Part shown: positions 22,030 to 33,074 of the stretch, piece by piece
Numbering within the stretch: the stretch's first letter is position 1
Layout of the letters: the number at the start of each line of letters is the position of its first letter
From: Celoporthe dispersa
Lineage: Eukaryota; Ascomycota; Sordariomycetes; Diaporthales; Cryphonectriaceae
Length of the DNA: 64,000 nt
Assembly (NCBI GenBank): GCA_016584495.1
Contig: WAID01000001.1
Location: 1,550,001 to 1,614,000, forward strand
Reading direction: 5' to 3'
Position numbers and translations under genes: made by a program
The notes under the pieces: generated by a model
The model's database searches: none
What the model was told of the DNA's origin: nothing
Seen by the model: the letters and a program-made list of their open reading frames with translations, nothing else

Positions 22030-23200
22030 TCACCGGGCTGGAAGTGGCCCGCCGACATGTTCGGCACGGGCTGCGTGGCCAAGCCCTCTCCCCCTGGCCA
22101 CGAGGGACACCATCCGGACCTCGTCCATCGCCGGCCTCCTCCTATCCTCCTCCGCCGCCGCACCACCGCCTATTCCGGGCTGTCCAGCCGGCTGGCCCGA
22201 GCTGGGGGCAATGGGCTGCATGTCTTTCATGGCCGTGTCCCCCTCGCCGTCCTCATCGTCTTCCTCGTCGTCATCACTGTCATCCTCCTCCTCCTCCTCC
22301 TCCTCCTCAAGCGACCGCCTCAGGCCCGTGCGGACGTTCTCGATGCCCATCGCCCGCTCCTCAGCCGTGTACAGGCTCTCCTCGAACTCGTGCGCGAACC
22401 TCTTCAGCCGCTCCCGGCACCAGGCCATGGAGTCGACCCACACATCACCGAGGGGGGATCGGCTCGTTCACCCGCTCCCCGCCCTCGTCGTCAGACCCGC
22501 TGGTCCCCTCGCCCTCATCTCCGTCCTCCTCCTCGGACGAGGACTCCCCGCCCGCGTCCACACCGCCCATCGAGAAGCCGAACTTGGCCTGCCGCCGCTC
22601 GGCGCGCTCGCGCTCGCGCTGCGCGAGCAGGCCCTCCTGCGACACGAAGGAGCGGTCCGGCGAGATGCCCGCGGCGAGGGCCTCGTCGCGCGCGGCCTCG
22701 ACGAGCGTCTCCACCTGGGGCTCGAGCTTCTTGCGGAGGAACACGCCCAGCACGTCCTCCTGGGTGCGGCCTGGGTAGTTGGGGGACGGGTGGACGGCGA
22801 GGCGCTGGAAGAGGGCCGAGTGCTTGGAGAGGATCTCGAGGAGGTAGGTGGTGTGGTGCTTGAGGATACCGGCGGAGGTCTGGAGCGATTGTCTGGGGGA
22901 CGGCCCAAGTCAGCCAAGGACACCACAGGAGGCGGGAGGCAGGAGGAGAGAAGCGGTGCGAGGCTGGACTGCGGCCAGGTGGTGACGGTGGTCCAGAGGG
23001 GTGGGGGGGGGAGGCGGCCGAGCTTACGGGCTAGGCAGGCTGCCGGGGGACATGTAGAGGTCGTGTTGAAAGCTCGCGAGGCTGTTGGTGAGGTTCTGCA
23101 GGCGGAAACGCGTCCCCTCGAGGGCGCGCAGCTCGGCAGGGCTCAGGCCAAGCCCGCCCTGCGGCTGGTTGTTCGCTGGGAGCATGTTGCTCGCCATCAT
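22030..23200 (-). CDS. MED8: Mediator subunit MED8
   Basis: Subunit of the Mediator head module, bridging activators and RNA polymerase II. Exons: 23200-23028 and 22892-22030; the 135 bp intron has donor GTAAGC and acceptor CCCAG in matching phase. The N-terminal helical part (LSPAELRALEGTRFRLQNL, later YPGRTQEDVLGVFLRKKLEP) is characteristic of fungal MED8. The C-terminal part carries TAEERAMGIENVRTGLRR, followed by a long acidic Glu/Asp tract. The start is taken at the double ATG (MMASNML). Upstream the frame stays open to 23362, but that extension contains a 12-bp repeat and looks like leader. One extra base in the G run 22452-22457 shifts the frame between NEPIP and DVWVDSMAWC. Corrected length about 344 residues. 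The last 30 residues (after the Ala-rich segment) are uncertain. Confidence 0.87.
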
Positions 23201-23272
23201 GGCCAGCTCACAATCGGAGGAGGATTCTGGGCAGGAAGCAGGCTGCAGGCTTGGTCTTGCCAGGCTGAAGCT

Positions 23273-23306
23273 GTCACGATGGCCGTCACGATGGCCGTCA
23301 CGATGG
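23273..23306. repeat. 12-bp direct repeat, 2.8 copies, upstream of MED8
   Basis: The unit GTCACGATGGCC is repeated in tandem. On the minus strand it reads in frame as His-Arg-Asp-Gly repeats in the open extension upstream of the MED8 start. Probably leader sequence; an N-terminal extension cannot be excluded. Confidence 0.8.
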
Positions 23307-23474
23307 GTTGAGGTCGAAGCTGTCTGCGGCCCCCCACCACAAAGCATCAAGCTTTCCGCCAAAGGATGCAGAAAGGCCGGGATGGGAGGGGTGGGTGGAA
23401 CAACGGCTCCGCCCTCTGGACCTCCATCCCCTGTCCTGGCACAGTACCAGCACTGTACATAGTAGTGGCCCTGT

Positions 23475-23485
23475 CTACCCTAACC
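23475..23485. promoter_or_regulatory. Telobox-like motif upstream of MED8
   Basis: ACCCTAACCCT, almost two copies of the TTAGGG complement, about 275 bp upstream of the MED8 start codon. Teloboxes are known binding sites of Myb-type telomere-repeat factors in promoters of some fungi and plants; function here is inference. Confidence 0.35.
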
Positions 23486-24667
23486 CTTGGTGACTCTCTC
23501 CACCTTCCTCTTCTTCTGTCATCCCTTCCTTCCCTTCACCGAGCACATCAAGTCATCTAGCAGGGATTCCTTCACCTCCTGAAAGCCTCGTCAGCCTTTC
23601 CAATCACGACATCCCGCCTCCCGCTTGCACCATCTCCTCCTCCTCCTTTCCCCCCCCAAAGAGAGTTCTCGCACCACGTCCCTCCGCACAGCGACTTACG
23701 AACGAGGTTTCTGTTTCGGAAGACGAAAAAAAAAAGGGGGTCGTGGCTTGTCGTCCGTCTCCTTCTCCCTTCCTGTAGACCCCCCCTTCCCCCCCTTCCC
23801 CCTTCCACTTCGCGGGTTCCTTGCAGCCAGCCCGCCCGTCCCCAGCCCTGCGCAGGCATGCCGCAGGAACCGAAGCACGTCAGAACCTGGAGAAGTGGTG
23901 AGACCCCCCTCTGTGGCCCCATTTGTCAGGGAGGAGACAGGCGGGACGACGCATGCAGGCGACAAGAGATGACTGGCCTCTTCTGGTGATCCAGACCGCC
24001 TGTGGGCTTGGCCCAGGGGTTGAGGAATGGGGGCCCGAGGGGGCCGGTCAACTGCTTGGTTGTCTCAAGTTCACCAGAGCTATACGATCTCGACATCTTG
24101 GGGCATGTTTACAAATCGCCAGGGCGGTTGGTGAGTTGGTGAGATCGAGATCCTGGAGTTATGTAGCATATCCAAGGGTCCATTTTCTCTAAGATCTAAA
24201 CCTGCCTAACCAGCCAAGACCAAGCACGCAAGCAGCCATGCAGTGCTTTTGAAACCCACCAAAGACATACTGCCCAGATCCTTTTTCCCTTTCCAAAAGA
24301 TACTCGGCCGGTACGACGCCGAAAAGGAGACGAGGAAAGAAAAAAAAGCAAAAAAAAAAACAAAAAAACAGATAGGTTCAACGAGAAACGGAAAGAAACA
24401 CCGCCAGAGACATTGCTAGAAACATTGTGCGTCCGCTGGAGATACAATGGGAGATGTGCTCAAGAGCTCCAGTCGACATGTGTGAAATCCAAGAGTATCG
24501 TCGTTGTTGGCAAGGGGAGGGAAGGGAAAAAAAAGATAAGAAGTCATCAGAATGTAGTAGGAAAGTCCAAAATTGTGCGCGCAAGGCACCCGGGATATCA
24601 TCGCAGAAGAAGTAAAAATAGCATCGCACGCTCTCGAAACAGTCGCAGGCGATCATGCTGGGTTTCT

Positions 24668-26674
24668 TTACTCTCCGTGGGCGCCGGCCTGGTCCACGAG
24701 GACGGTCTTGGTCGCGTTGCCGTACTTGTCGACGGGCGGGTAGCGCGCCATCCTCTCGAGGTCGTCAAGATCCATGTGAGAGCGGATGTATCTTAAGTTA
24801 CAAAAACAAAGTCAGCCCGGTCCGTCCTGCACCTTTTGTCCCTGTGTGGGTGGGAAGCGTAGAGTAACTCCAGGGCCAGCAGCACTTACTCGTTGCGGCC
24901 ATCCTTCTCGGGCTGGAAGTCCCAGCTCGTGAACTGGCCGATCTTGAGCGCCTTCCAGACCAGCTTGCGCTGCCTCTGGGACATGAGGACCGCCTTGGTG
25001 ATGGCGTCAAAGTCCCACCTCTCCTTGGCCTCGGCCTCGAAGGCGTCAAACACATCCCGGATCTTCTGGTCCTCGGGGGACAGGGACGCGGCGCGCTTCT
25101 TGCCCAGGCTCTTGGCGAGGTCGTTCAGCTCGTGCGGGTCGTTCTCGAGGTTGAAGAGCTGGCTGCCGTCCGTAGGGCAGGTGATGTATTTCCAGGCCCC
25201 GCGGCGGATCATCATCAGCGGCGCGATCGTGCCCTCGCCCGTGTACTCGGCGATCACGGTGTCGTGGCCGCCCTGGCCCAGGAGGTGCGGCATCATCGAC
25301 AGGCCGTCCATGGGGAAGGTAGGGTCCGGCTTGGTGCCGACCAGGTCGCACATGGTGGGCAGGATGTCGAGGGTGGAGACGTTCTCCGTCACGCGGTGGG
25401 GCGTGAACCACTTGGGATAGGAGATGAGCATGGGCACGCGCACCGAGCCCTCGAAGTAGCTCATCTTGTACCAGAGGCCGCGCTCGCCGAGCATGTCACC
25501 ATGGTCGCCGCTGAACACGATGATGGTGTCGTCGGAGAGGTTCAGGTCCTCCAGGGTCTCGATGAGCTTGCCGATGTTGTCGTCGACGAAGCTGCAGGAG
25601 CCGTAGTAGGCCCGCTTGGCCTTCTTGATCTGCTCGGGGGTAAAGTTCTCGTCCCACAGGTCGCAGACCTTCAGCAGGCGCTTGCTGTGGGGGTCCTGCT
25701 CGTCCTTGGGGATATGAACCTTGGGCAGGTCAATGTCTACGCCCTCGTAGCGCTCCCAGTACTTCTTGGAGATGGTGTACGGGTCATGAGGGTGCGTCAG
25801 TGAGACCTATTTTATCAAGGTGATGATACTGTCAGCATACAGCCTCGCACACAAATACCAGGCCGAAAGAACAAAAAAGAACCAAAAACCTTCTCGCTTG
25901 GCCCCCATGACGGCAGAGGACTCATCGACGGTCTAGTCGTCTACTTGTGTTTTTTTTTTTATGACTTACTGTCAGGCAGAATGGGCGGTCATCCGAGTTC
26001 CGGACGTGGTCCCTCAGGAATCTCTGGGACTGGAACATGACGTCCTCGTCATAGTCCATCTGGTTGCTGGCAGCGCAGACGCCGGCCTGGAGGATGGAGC
26101 TGGCGTTGTGGTACCACTCGAGGCGGTTGTCGGGCTTGTCCCAGTCGACGCACCAGCCAAAGTCGCCCGGGTAGATGTCGGAGGTGAGGCGCTTCTCGTA
26201 GCCGTGCAGCTGGTCGCCCACGAAGTGCATCTTGCCGGCCAGGGCGGTGAGGTAGCCCTGGAGCCGCAGGTAGTGGGCATAGGTCAGGGTGTCGCTGGGG
26301 ATCTGAGAGGCGTTGTCGTAGGCGCCGATCTTCATGGGCAGCTGGCCCGAGATCATGCTCATGCGCGAGGGTGCGCAGAGCGGCGATGGGCAGTAGGCCG
26401 AGTCGAACTGGACGGACCTCGCGGCGAGGGCGTCGAGGTGAGGGGTCTTGATCTGGGAGTCCGGGTTGTACATCTTCAGCTGTGGTGCGGACATCTGGTC
26501 GGCCATGATGTAGAGGATGTTGGGCTGCTTGCGTCCAGAGCTGAGGCCTGGCGCCGGGCCGTCGTAGATGGCGTTAGCAATACCATTGCTGCCGCCAGAG
26601 CCATTCCCATTGGATGGGAGCTCTGGCTTCGACAGGTTAGGTGAGGAGGGCAGAGAGTTCAAGTCGGGTGCCAT
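24668..26674 (-). CDS. Choline sulfatase (alkaline-phosphatase-like sulfatase)
   Basis: Hydrolyses choline-O-sulfate to choline and sulfate, releasing stored sulfur or entering choline catabolism; probably cytosolic, since no signal peptide is seen. Exons: 26674-25970, 25806-24890 and 24791-24668; introns of 163 and 98 bp with GTAAGT donors. Protein of 581 residues. The sulfatase signature is SPLCAPSR with Cys100 as the formylglycine precursor and Arg104. The metal-binding N-terminal motif is NILYIMADQM (Asp59), with a second in FSGDHGDMLGERG. Choline-sulfatase-specific stretches are GKMHFVGDQLHGYEKRLT, DIYPGDFGWCVDW and SLTHPHDPY. About 45 Ser/Gly/Pro-rich residues precede the catalytic domain, more than in bacterial BetC. 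The frame stays open upstream to 26920, but that part translates a GA microsatellite, so I start at 26674. No other choline or sulfur gene is adjacent. Confidence 0.93.
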
Positions 26675-26888
26675 TGTATCTGAGTCTGTGTCTGTGTGTG
26701 TACGTATAGACAATGTAGTCCCAGGCCCAACGATAAAAACAACAACAGAGAAAGCAAAAAGAGAGCCCAGTAGAAAGAAGACGGTGGTGTGGTGTGGTAA
26801 AAGCAGTGATGCAGAGCTCTCGGAGGCGTGGATGGTTGTGTTGTGGTCTGCGTAGGGGTTTGTGTAGGTATATGTGTGTGTATATAAT

Positions 26889-26911
26889 AGAGAGAGAGAG
26901 AGAGAGAGAGA
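26889..26911. repeat. (GA)n microsatellite in the choline sulfatase leader
   Basis: AG dinucleotide run about 215 bp upstream of the choline sulfatase start codon. Confidence 0.95.
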
Positions 26912-27934
26912 TGGAGGCAAGGGAAGGAGAGGCTTGATGATGGTGATGATGATGGTGATGATGATGAGGGTGAGACCAGAGTGGTTGAGAGGTAGAAGCG
27001 TCCGTCCCGTCTAGATATATGAATAGATTTTCTCCCCCAAGATGATGTATGTGTGTGTTCGCCCGCAGCCCCTGAGAATGTATGTGCCTGTACAGATGAG
27101 GCAATGGGACAGAGAGTGCTCAGGGAAGGCTGGTTGGATGGACCGGATGAGAAATGAGCCCGCGTATCCGCCCCAGGTGAGCCACCAAGCACAGTCGTAC
27201 ACTGTCTGTCGTTGACGCTGTATGTCTGATAGTCACCTCTTCCTGCCAGATCGGTCCAGAGAACAAGAAACTTATGCACAGGCCAGAAACAGGTAGGAAG
27301 ATGAGATGCAAGGCGCAAGACGCAACGTCAAAAACGATGAACAAGGGATCCGCCCTATTTTTTTCCCCCTTTCTTCCCGGTGGCTCCTATAGCCCTGAGC
27401 CTGACCTACTCAAAAAAGAAACACTGGTGAGCTGGGGATGGCTGATCAACGCCTCAGCAGCAAGCACGCAATCCAGGTCCTGAATGCAATCAGCGTGGTA
27501 AGTCGGCCGACGCGTGTGTGTTAGTTCCCGAGCGGTGACGATGGCGCAATCGGGGGGCACTGGTACCACGGAGAGGAAGTGGATGACTCGATCTTATTTA
27601 TGCTCGACCACAGTATGATTACTCAGTATCAGGACAGTAGTGGGAGTAGTAGCAGTAGTCTGCGGTGGAACATGATTCAGCGGGCATGGAGGAGGACAAG
27701 GAGGAGAAGGGGCCAAGGGTAAGAATACATATGGCAGCAAGCAGCAAGATAGCTCCACGGCCTGCTGTGCTCCGCAGGGAAAAACGCTGTCAGCTATCAC
27801 GGAGCACACGCGCACCCACCCACACACACCCCCCTCTGCACACAGTACCCACGACCAGACACCTGGTCGCGTGCTGGGAAGAGAATTTGATGCAGTGCGC
27901 CCTTCCGCATGGGGGTTTGGCCCAGGTCAGAGAT

Positions 27935-27974
27935 AGAGAGAGAGAGAAAGTGTGTGTGTGTGTGTGTGTGTGTG
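27935..27974. repeat. Compound (GA)n(TG)12 microsatellite
   Basis: GA run 27935-27949 followed by a TG run 27951-27974 in intergenic DNA. Confidence 0.95.
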
Positions 27975-29049
27975 ACACAGGACAGTGCAAAAACATCGCA
28001 GGGCCAGCCAGACCTGGACCGCCTCCTCTCCTCTGGCTCCCAAGCCCACACTGAGAAGGGAAAAAAAAAGGAGACCTAAGACACACGACAGGTTGGACTA
28101 GAGCCAAGACCCACCCGCGGAACTTTCTACCTGACGTTGGGAGGAAAATCTTAATGTTGGGGCTCTTTGTCCAGAGACCCCGGCAGCCCCGGATTGATTG
28201 ATCGAACCCCTGCCTTCCCTGTCCTGTACTTTACCGTAGTAGGCGCAGCGGGTCTTCGCTCAACCTCCCGGCTGGTTCCTTCTGCTTCCATTCCACGGGT
28301 CCATAGCGTGGCAGTGGCGACGGGTTCCACTCCTCCCACCTGTTTGGACCTGCAGCGGCCTTTTTCACGCCAGGACGACTGGAAATGTCGCCATTGGTAG
28401 AAGCAGGCCGCATACTGTGCTCTAGTGTGGTGTGCAGTGCTACCATAAGCATAGGCATGTCCCAATACCATAGTAGTATCGGCAGCAGTGCCTAGCGTGG
28501 CGGTGAGGACTGCCAAGGAGGGGAGGGGAGGGGGGCTGAAGGGCGAGACGAGGTGCGTCACGGGCAGGCTGAGGCAATCGGACGGAAATCCAATCCCCTC
28601 TTGTCTCTCTCCTAGATCGGATCTGCACAGGTGACCTGCTGCTATCACAGCAATGACTCGCGAGGGGAGGACCAGAGTGAGATTACTGCTAGATCTCGAG
28701 AGGTGAGAATCAGAAGGCCGTATCTGTGGACGATGTGGATGATTGCTCCGGGGGGTCGCACTCGCGGTGTTCACTCCTGCGGTGAGACAATTCTTCGACG
28801 GATTACACAAACCTGCTGCGTACTACCGTGCCACTCACTACTACTGCTGCTACTCATCCTACTGCCACTCACACCATGCTCTAAACTCTATCAGGTGGTC
28901 GTCGTCACCCCTCATCTCTACCCCCTCCCCCTCCCCCCAGTTACACTCGCTTCCAGGTTCTCCTCGCTTCTTTTCCCATCCTGTTCTTCTCCTGCAGTGG
29001 AAGCAGTGGAACCCAACCTTCGGCCTCGGAAGATACCCACTCTCTGATC

Positions 29050-29063
29050 GGGGGGGGGGGGGG
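29050..29063. repeat. G14 homopolymer
   Basis: Fourteen consecutive G residues, one of the longest homopolymers in the window, in gene-free DNA. Its true length is uncertain given the indel rate seen elsewhere. Confidence 0.9.
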
Positions 29064-31233
29064 AGTGTGGGTTCAAGAGATATATCATCGCCACACCCAC
29101 TACATATTCTAGTCATATCATAGTTGTGGTACATGTGGGAGTGGAGAAGGGGGGAGGAGGGAGGGAGAGAGAGAGGAGGGAGGGGCGGATTGGGGGAGGA
29201 GATCTGCATGACTACATCGCACCGTCCACACCGATACCTAGGGTGACAAGAGCCGCCTTCTGCAAGGTGACTGGCCAGAACAAATGAGGGCGCTTCTCCT
29301 GACCGCACCTCTCGGACACGGCTGCACCACTCGGAGCCTTGGCTGTACGGCCCCAAGCTCCAACAGATAGATGGACAGACAGAAGAAACCCCCGGTCCCC
29401 CTTCCTGCCTGATGCGCAGATACCCACCCCTGGGCTCACCAGAACCCTTCATCCCTGGTCTTTCTGTTGACCGTGCATTCGTGCTCCGGCAAATTCACTG
29501 ATCTATCTGGTCGACTGGTGAAACCTGGCCAGAGATAAATCCATGGCTGACGCATGCACCTGTGTCAGCCGCACTCCGCATACTCGAAATTTGGGCACGA
29601 GACTCTCGTGCCGTGCTGATGACGATCCTGGCCCTGAAAGGGACCTTCCTAGGAGGCACGCGACCGGTAATGCAACCTCTGGCAGCCAGAGAAGAGGGGG
29701 GTTGGAAAAGGGGGTGGCCGGCGAGAAGGACATTCTGCGGTCGACTCTGGTCCGTCTGCTGTGCCACTCACCACATCGGCACGACAAGATGCCCTTATGC
29801 CCGCCGGGGATCAAGACACGCCCGGGGATTTGCACGGAGCGAGTGCATGCAGCCGCAGCATGCAGAGGCACCACAGGACGGGATAAGGCTCGCATGTCCT
29901 CTTGGGAGAGAAGGAGACCACTGGTGGGCGGACAAGTCATCACGCCAGGTCTAGGCCCTCAAGTTGACCCAGATCAGCAGCACGCCCTCGTTCTCCCATC
30001 CCCAGCCCTCCTCCAAATCTCCTCATGACCCCAAGCTCCCACACGAGCAACGTGGCTCCAGACGCTCGTGTGATGACCCCCTCGACAGCTCGCATCTCTA
30101 TATCGGGCAAGTCCTGGCTCGGTATGCCGCCCGAGAGCCGTACGCAGGCCTCCTTCCGTCGCACGCTGGCTGGCTGGCTGCCCTCGCTGGACGGGACGCC
30201 ATTGTCAGACCTGGCCAACTGCAGTGGCGACAAGTCGGTCTGATAAGCTACAGGCCTTCTCGGCTGGCCCGGACTGCGGGAGACGGCACAGATGAGTGTG
30301 AACACAGTCTGCACGAATCCAGTGCGGAGCGGGCGTTGCAGCGTGGCCCGGTCCCGCTGATGTTGGGTTCTGGATTAGGCTTTGAGCAGCTCGGGCAGGT
30401 GTGAGCGAGATAGGACCTTCAGGCCAGCCGCCTCCTTGCTTTGGGAAAGCCAGCTGGCGTGCCCAGCCAGCCACCCAATTTTTCCCTGGCAGATTCTGAG
30501 ATCTGATCGGGGGACGTGGACTGCAGCTGTGGCTGTAGCAGTGATAAGTGACTTTGGTGATGCGGTCTGGGCTTAATTCGGCTGGTGCATAGCGCTGCAC
30601 GGGTCTGCTAGCGGTCCGTGCACTCGAGGGAGAGACCAGAGCCCCCCCCCGCCTGCCTACCTCAGAGGGCTGCTCCTTCCAGCTCTGACTGTACGAGAAT
30701 CATGGTAGGACCCCCTCGAGGGCAGCTTCCACACGCAAGTACTGAATAAGCTTTCCAGGAGCTACTCCACACCTTGTCGTCTTATCACCTGCGCGCGACA
30801 CCCGCCTCAACGCTTGTCAGCATCTCCCGAGGTTGCATCTTGGGCCTTGGGCCGCAATCCGAGCCAAACGACCCACGACAATGGAGACCGTAGCGATGCC
30901 CGGTATACATCAAGGGTATGCACGTCACAATGGCTTTCATTTACCATGCCATACGTGGTTCTTGAGAGGTCCAGTTGAACAGTTCGGCACGACAGTGCAA
31001 TCAGATATTGTAATTAAATTGTGAGTTCCGCATAACGAACACGAAGCTTTTCAAACGCCTCAACGCCCTACTTCTCACGCCTTACTCCCGACACCACCTC
31101 CAGTTTTCCCGTAATCAAGCCGAAATGCCCAGAACTCCGAACTCCCGTCTCCGCAATGCTGTTGACAAGTCCTTGGTGTGATCTTGAAGCTACAGGCGAC
31201 AGTCCAAATCGCTCACGACATATAGTCGTGCAG

Positions 31234-31934
31234 CTAAGCAACCAGCTGCTGGGCAGCAGTATGGCAGTTGAAGCTTGCGTGGTTGTAAGTCTTGCCACTC
31301 ATGAGGGATGACACTGCGATACCAGTCAGTATGTAGATTCAAACTGCGCCTTGATCACTGTGTCCTCTCTCTCCATATCTCTCCCCTTTCTCTCTCGTCT
31401 TGGGAAGGATGTAAACTTACTCTTGGCCTCGATCCTGCTGAGGGTGATCCTCGAGCTGGTAATCTGACCGATATATTGGAGCTGCTCCCCAGTAACAGTT
31501 GCATACGTCTCCGCATAAGCCGAGATGGGCGTTCCGTCGGCATTGTTCCTCTGCTTCCAGCTGGCGTCGTTCCACTGGAGGCCGATCTCCGTCGCGCTGG
31601 TCGACGTGGCGATAATCACGTCCATGTGCTTGCCGCCCATGTCCTTGAGGACCTGGTTCAGGTTGGCGTACGTGACGCCGTTCTTGCCGATCCACTCGTG
31701 CGGCGTCGTGTCCAGACGCACCCACACCTGCAGCTTTTTGGGGTCCTTGCCTGCTGGGACGGGGAAGGTGTTGGTGCGCTTCTCAACGTCGAAGTCGAGA
31801 GGCTCTGCGAGGGCGGTGGTTCCGTCGACAGCGAGGTCGTTGCGGGCAATGTCGTTGGCTGGCTGAGGGTAGGGATGGGAGAGGACTGAGCCTGCCAGAG
31901 AGGCGAGGGCAAAGGCGAGGCTGAGGAACTTCAT
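31234..31934 (-). CDS. Small secreted protein of unknown family
   Basis: Two exons, 31934-31421 and 31313-31234, joined by a 107 bp intron (GTAAGT donor, CGCAG acceptor, matching phase), giving 197 residues. The N-terminus MKFLSLAFALASLAGSVLS is a clear signal peptide, so the product is expected outside the cell. Lys52-Arg53 is a possible Kex2 processing site, which would release a mature protein of about 144 residues. The mature part is compact and mixed alpha/beta in composition (KLQVWVRLDTTPHEWIGKNG, later KHMDVIIATSTSATEIGLQW). The only cysteine is Cys188, in the last exon, in YNHASFNCHTAAQQL. An Asn-Cys pair in such a context recalls the catalytic cysteine segment of papain-like NlpC/LRAT/PPPDE-type hydrolases; this is only a pattern resemblance. 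Could also be a candidate effector. The absence of cysteine pairs makes it unlike classic disulfide-rich effectors. Confidence 0.75.
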
Positions 31935-33074
31935 GTTGATAATACTGTTCGGGCGATGAAACAAGAGACAGAGCCGCTCAAGCGTACAGAATGTGGGATT
32001 TAAGAAGGTGAATATTGGTGATGAATGGAATCAAAACACAAGACAAAGTGCACTGAGGTTGTCAATGATCGTTGATACTTTGTAAATCGTGAAGCGATCA
32101 CCATTCTTATATCTCGACGACCTCTGCCGTCCTCTCCGTTTCACCTACGCCCATGTAGATATCCATCCAGCTTTCATAAGCCTAACCTCTCCAAAAGGTG
32201 CAACTATTCCAGGCCCAGAGGGCATGGTCAAGATTAGAAATCATTAGCGGGTGGCCTTTCCTGGACCCTCTGGCCCAATCTCCTCGCCCGGGCTTGTAAG
32301 AAGAAGTCTTGGTCAACGGCCCTGGGAGCATACACAGCTTTCGTAAGCCGAGTACCGTACGAGCTGTCCCTGATCACTAGTTAGCTAAGGGCGGGCTGCT
32401 TTGTTGCCTTAGGAATCAATCCCACGTCTGAAGCTCATTTAGAAAGACCAAGGGTAGATTTCCTGTGCTAATGCCTCCCCTGTACAAGACCCCGGGCCTG
32501 GGTGGCTGTACTGCGCATCCCACGAGCTTTTGTCGGCCAGACGCCCATGTCCCCCGGCCGGATCGTGCAGCCACACGGAGGCTCTCGTCATTGTTTCAAC
32601 GCGCGTCTGATTAAGTAACTAATATTTCCTTGGCCTAGCTCGCCTGGGCTTTTTGATTTCTCTAGAGACGATACAAACCTGGGGATGTTTCCATATTCCT
32701 TTATGTCAGCACGAAAGAGGGCCACATGTGGCGACCACATATTCTAAATGCTGACGAAGGAACTCAACTGCTAAAAGTAAGATATTTATATGAGCTGATG
32801 TTCCTATGGCTCGATTACGTTAGCAGGCTGGCTTGGAACCCGACCTAAGCATACTTGTATGGTTTCTGCAAATTGCAACGTTGGCCTCCACAGCTGACCT
32901 ATCCTATGAATGAGCGAGGCGAAGGGGTCATATACATGAAGTCTGTTATATACTGCCCTGATTTCTGATCGCATGCACCTCTCAGCCCTATCATCTCTTC
33001 AGTCTTCTATCATCCACACTTGACACTTTTATTTACACTATCCCAACAGTCAACGCACCAAGCCATCTCCCAAC
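31935..33074. other. Divergent intergenic region
   Basis: Lies between the secreted-protein gene (-) and the next gene (+). It is richer in A and T than the surroundings, and I see no coding frame or long repeat. Confidence 0.6.

Larger units (their letters stand above)
23201..24667. other. MED8 promoter region and choline sulfatase 3' flank
   Basis: Contains three imperfect 12-bp repeats (23273-23306), a telobox-like motif (23475-23485), pyrimidine-rich DNA (23500-23660) and A-rich runs near 24330-24370. No coding frame is convincing. Confidence 0.55.
26675..31233. other. Gene-free interval of about 4.6 kb with many simple repeats
   Basis: Starts with the choline sulfatase leader: GA repeat 26889-26911 and a GATGGTGAT-type trinucleotide-rich tract at 26936-26969. 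It includes a GA/GT compound repeat (27935-27974), a 14-base G run (29050-29063) and GA-rich DNA near 29140-29190. Open frames of 100-220 codons occur on both strands (for example 28151-28810, 28859-29452, 29495-29943), but none has domain-like composition, consistent codon use or supporting introns. I see no tRNA signals. Confidence 0.55.

Noticed and set aside
21917..23311. 464-codon + ORF across the MED8 locus
   Set aside because: Antisense shadow; the minus strand encodes family-typical Mediator segments with proper splice sites.
25132..26644. Two plus-strand ORFs of 223 and 227 codons over the choline sulfatase gene
   Set aside because: Mirror frames of a gene with an intact sulfatase signature and clean introns.
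28196..28215. B-box-like GGTTCGAT on the minus strand, considered as a tRNA signal
   Set aside because: Lacks the following consensus and any matching A-box or acceptor stem nearby; no tRNA found elsewhere either.
28151..29943. Several 100-220 codon ORFs in the 27-31 kb desert
   Set aside because: Mutually overlapping on both strands, no signal peptide, domain or splice pattern; repeat-derived in part.
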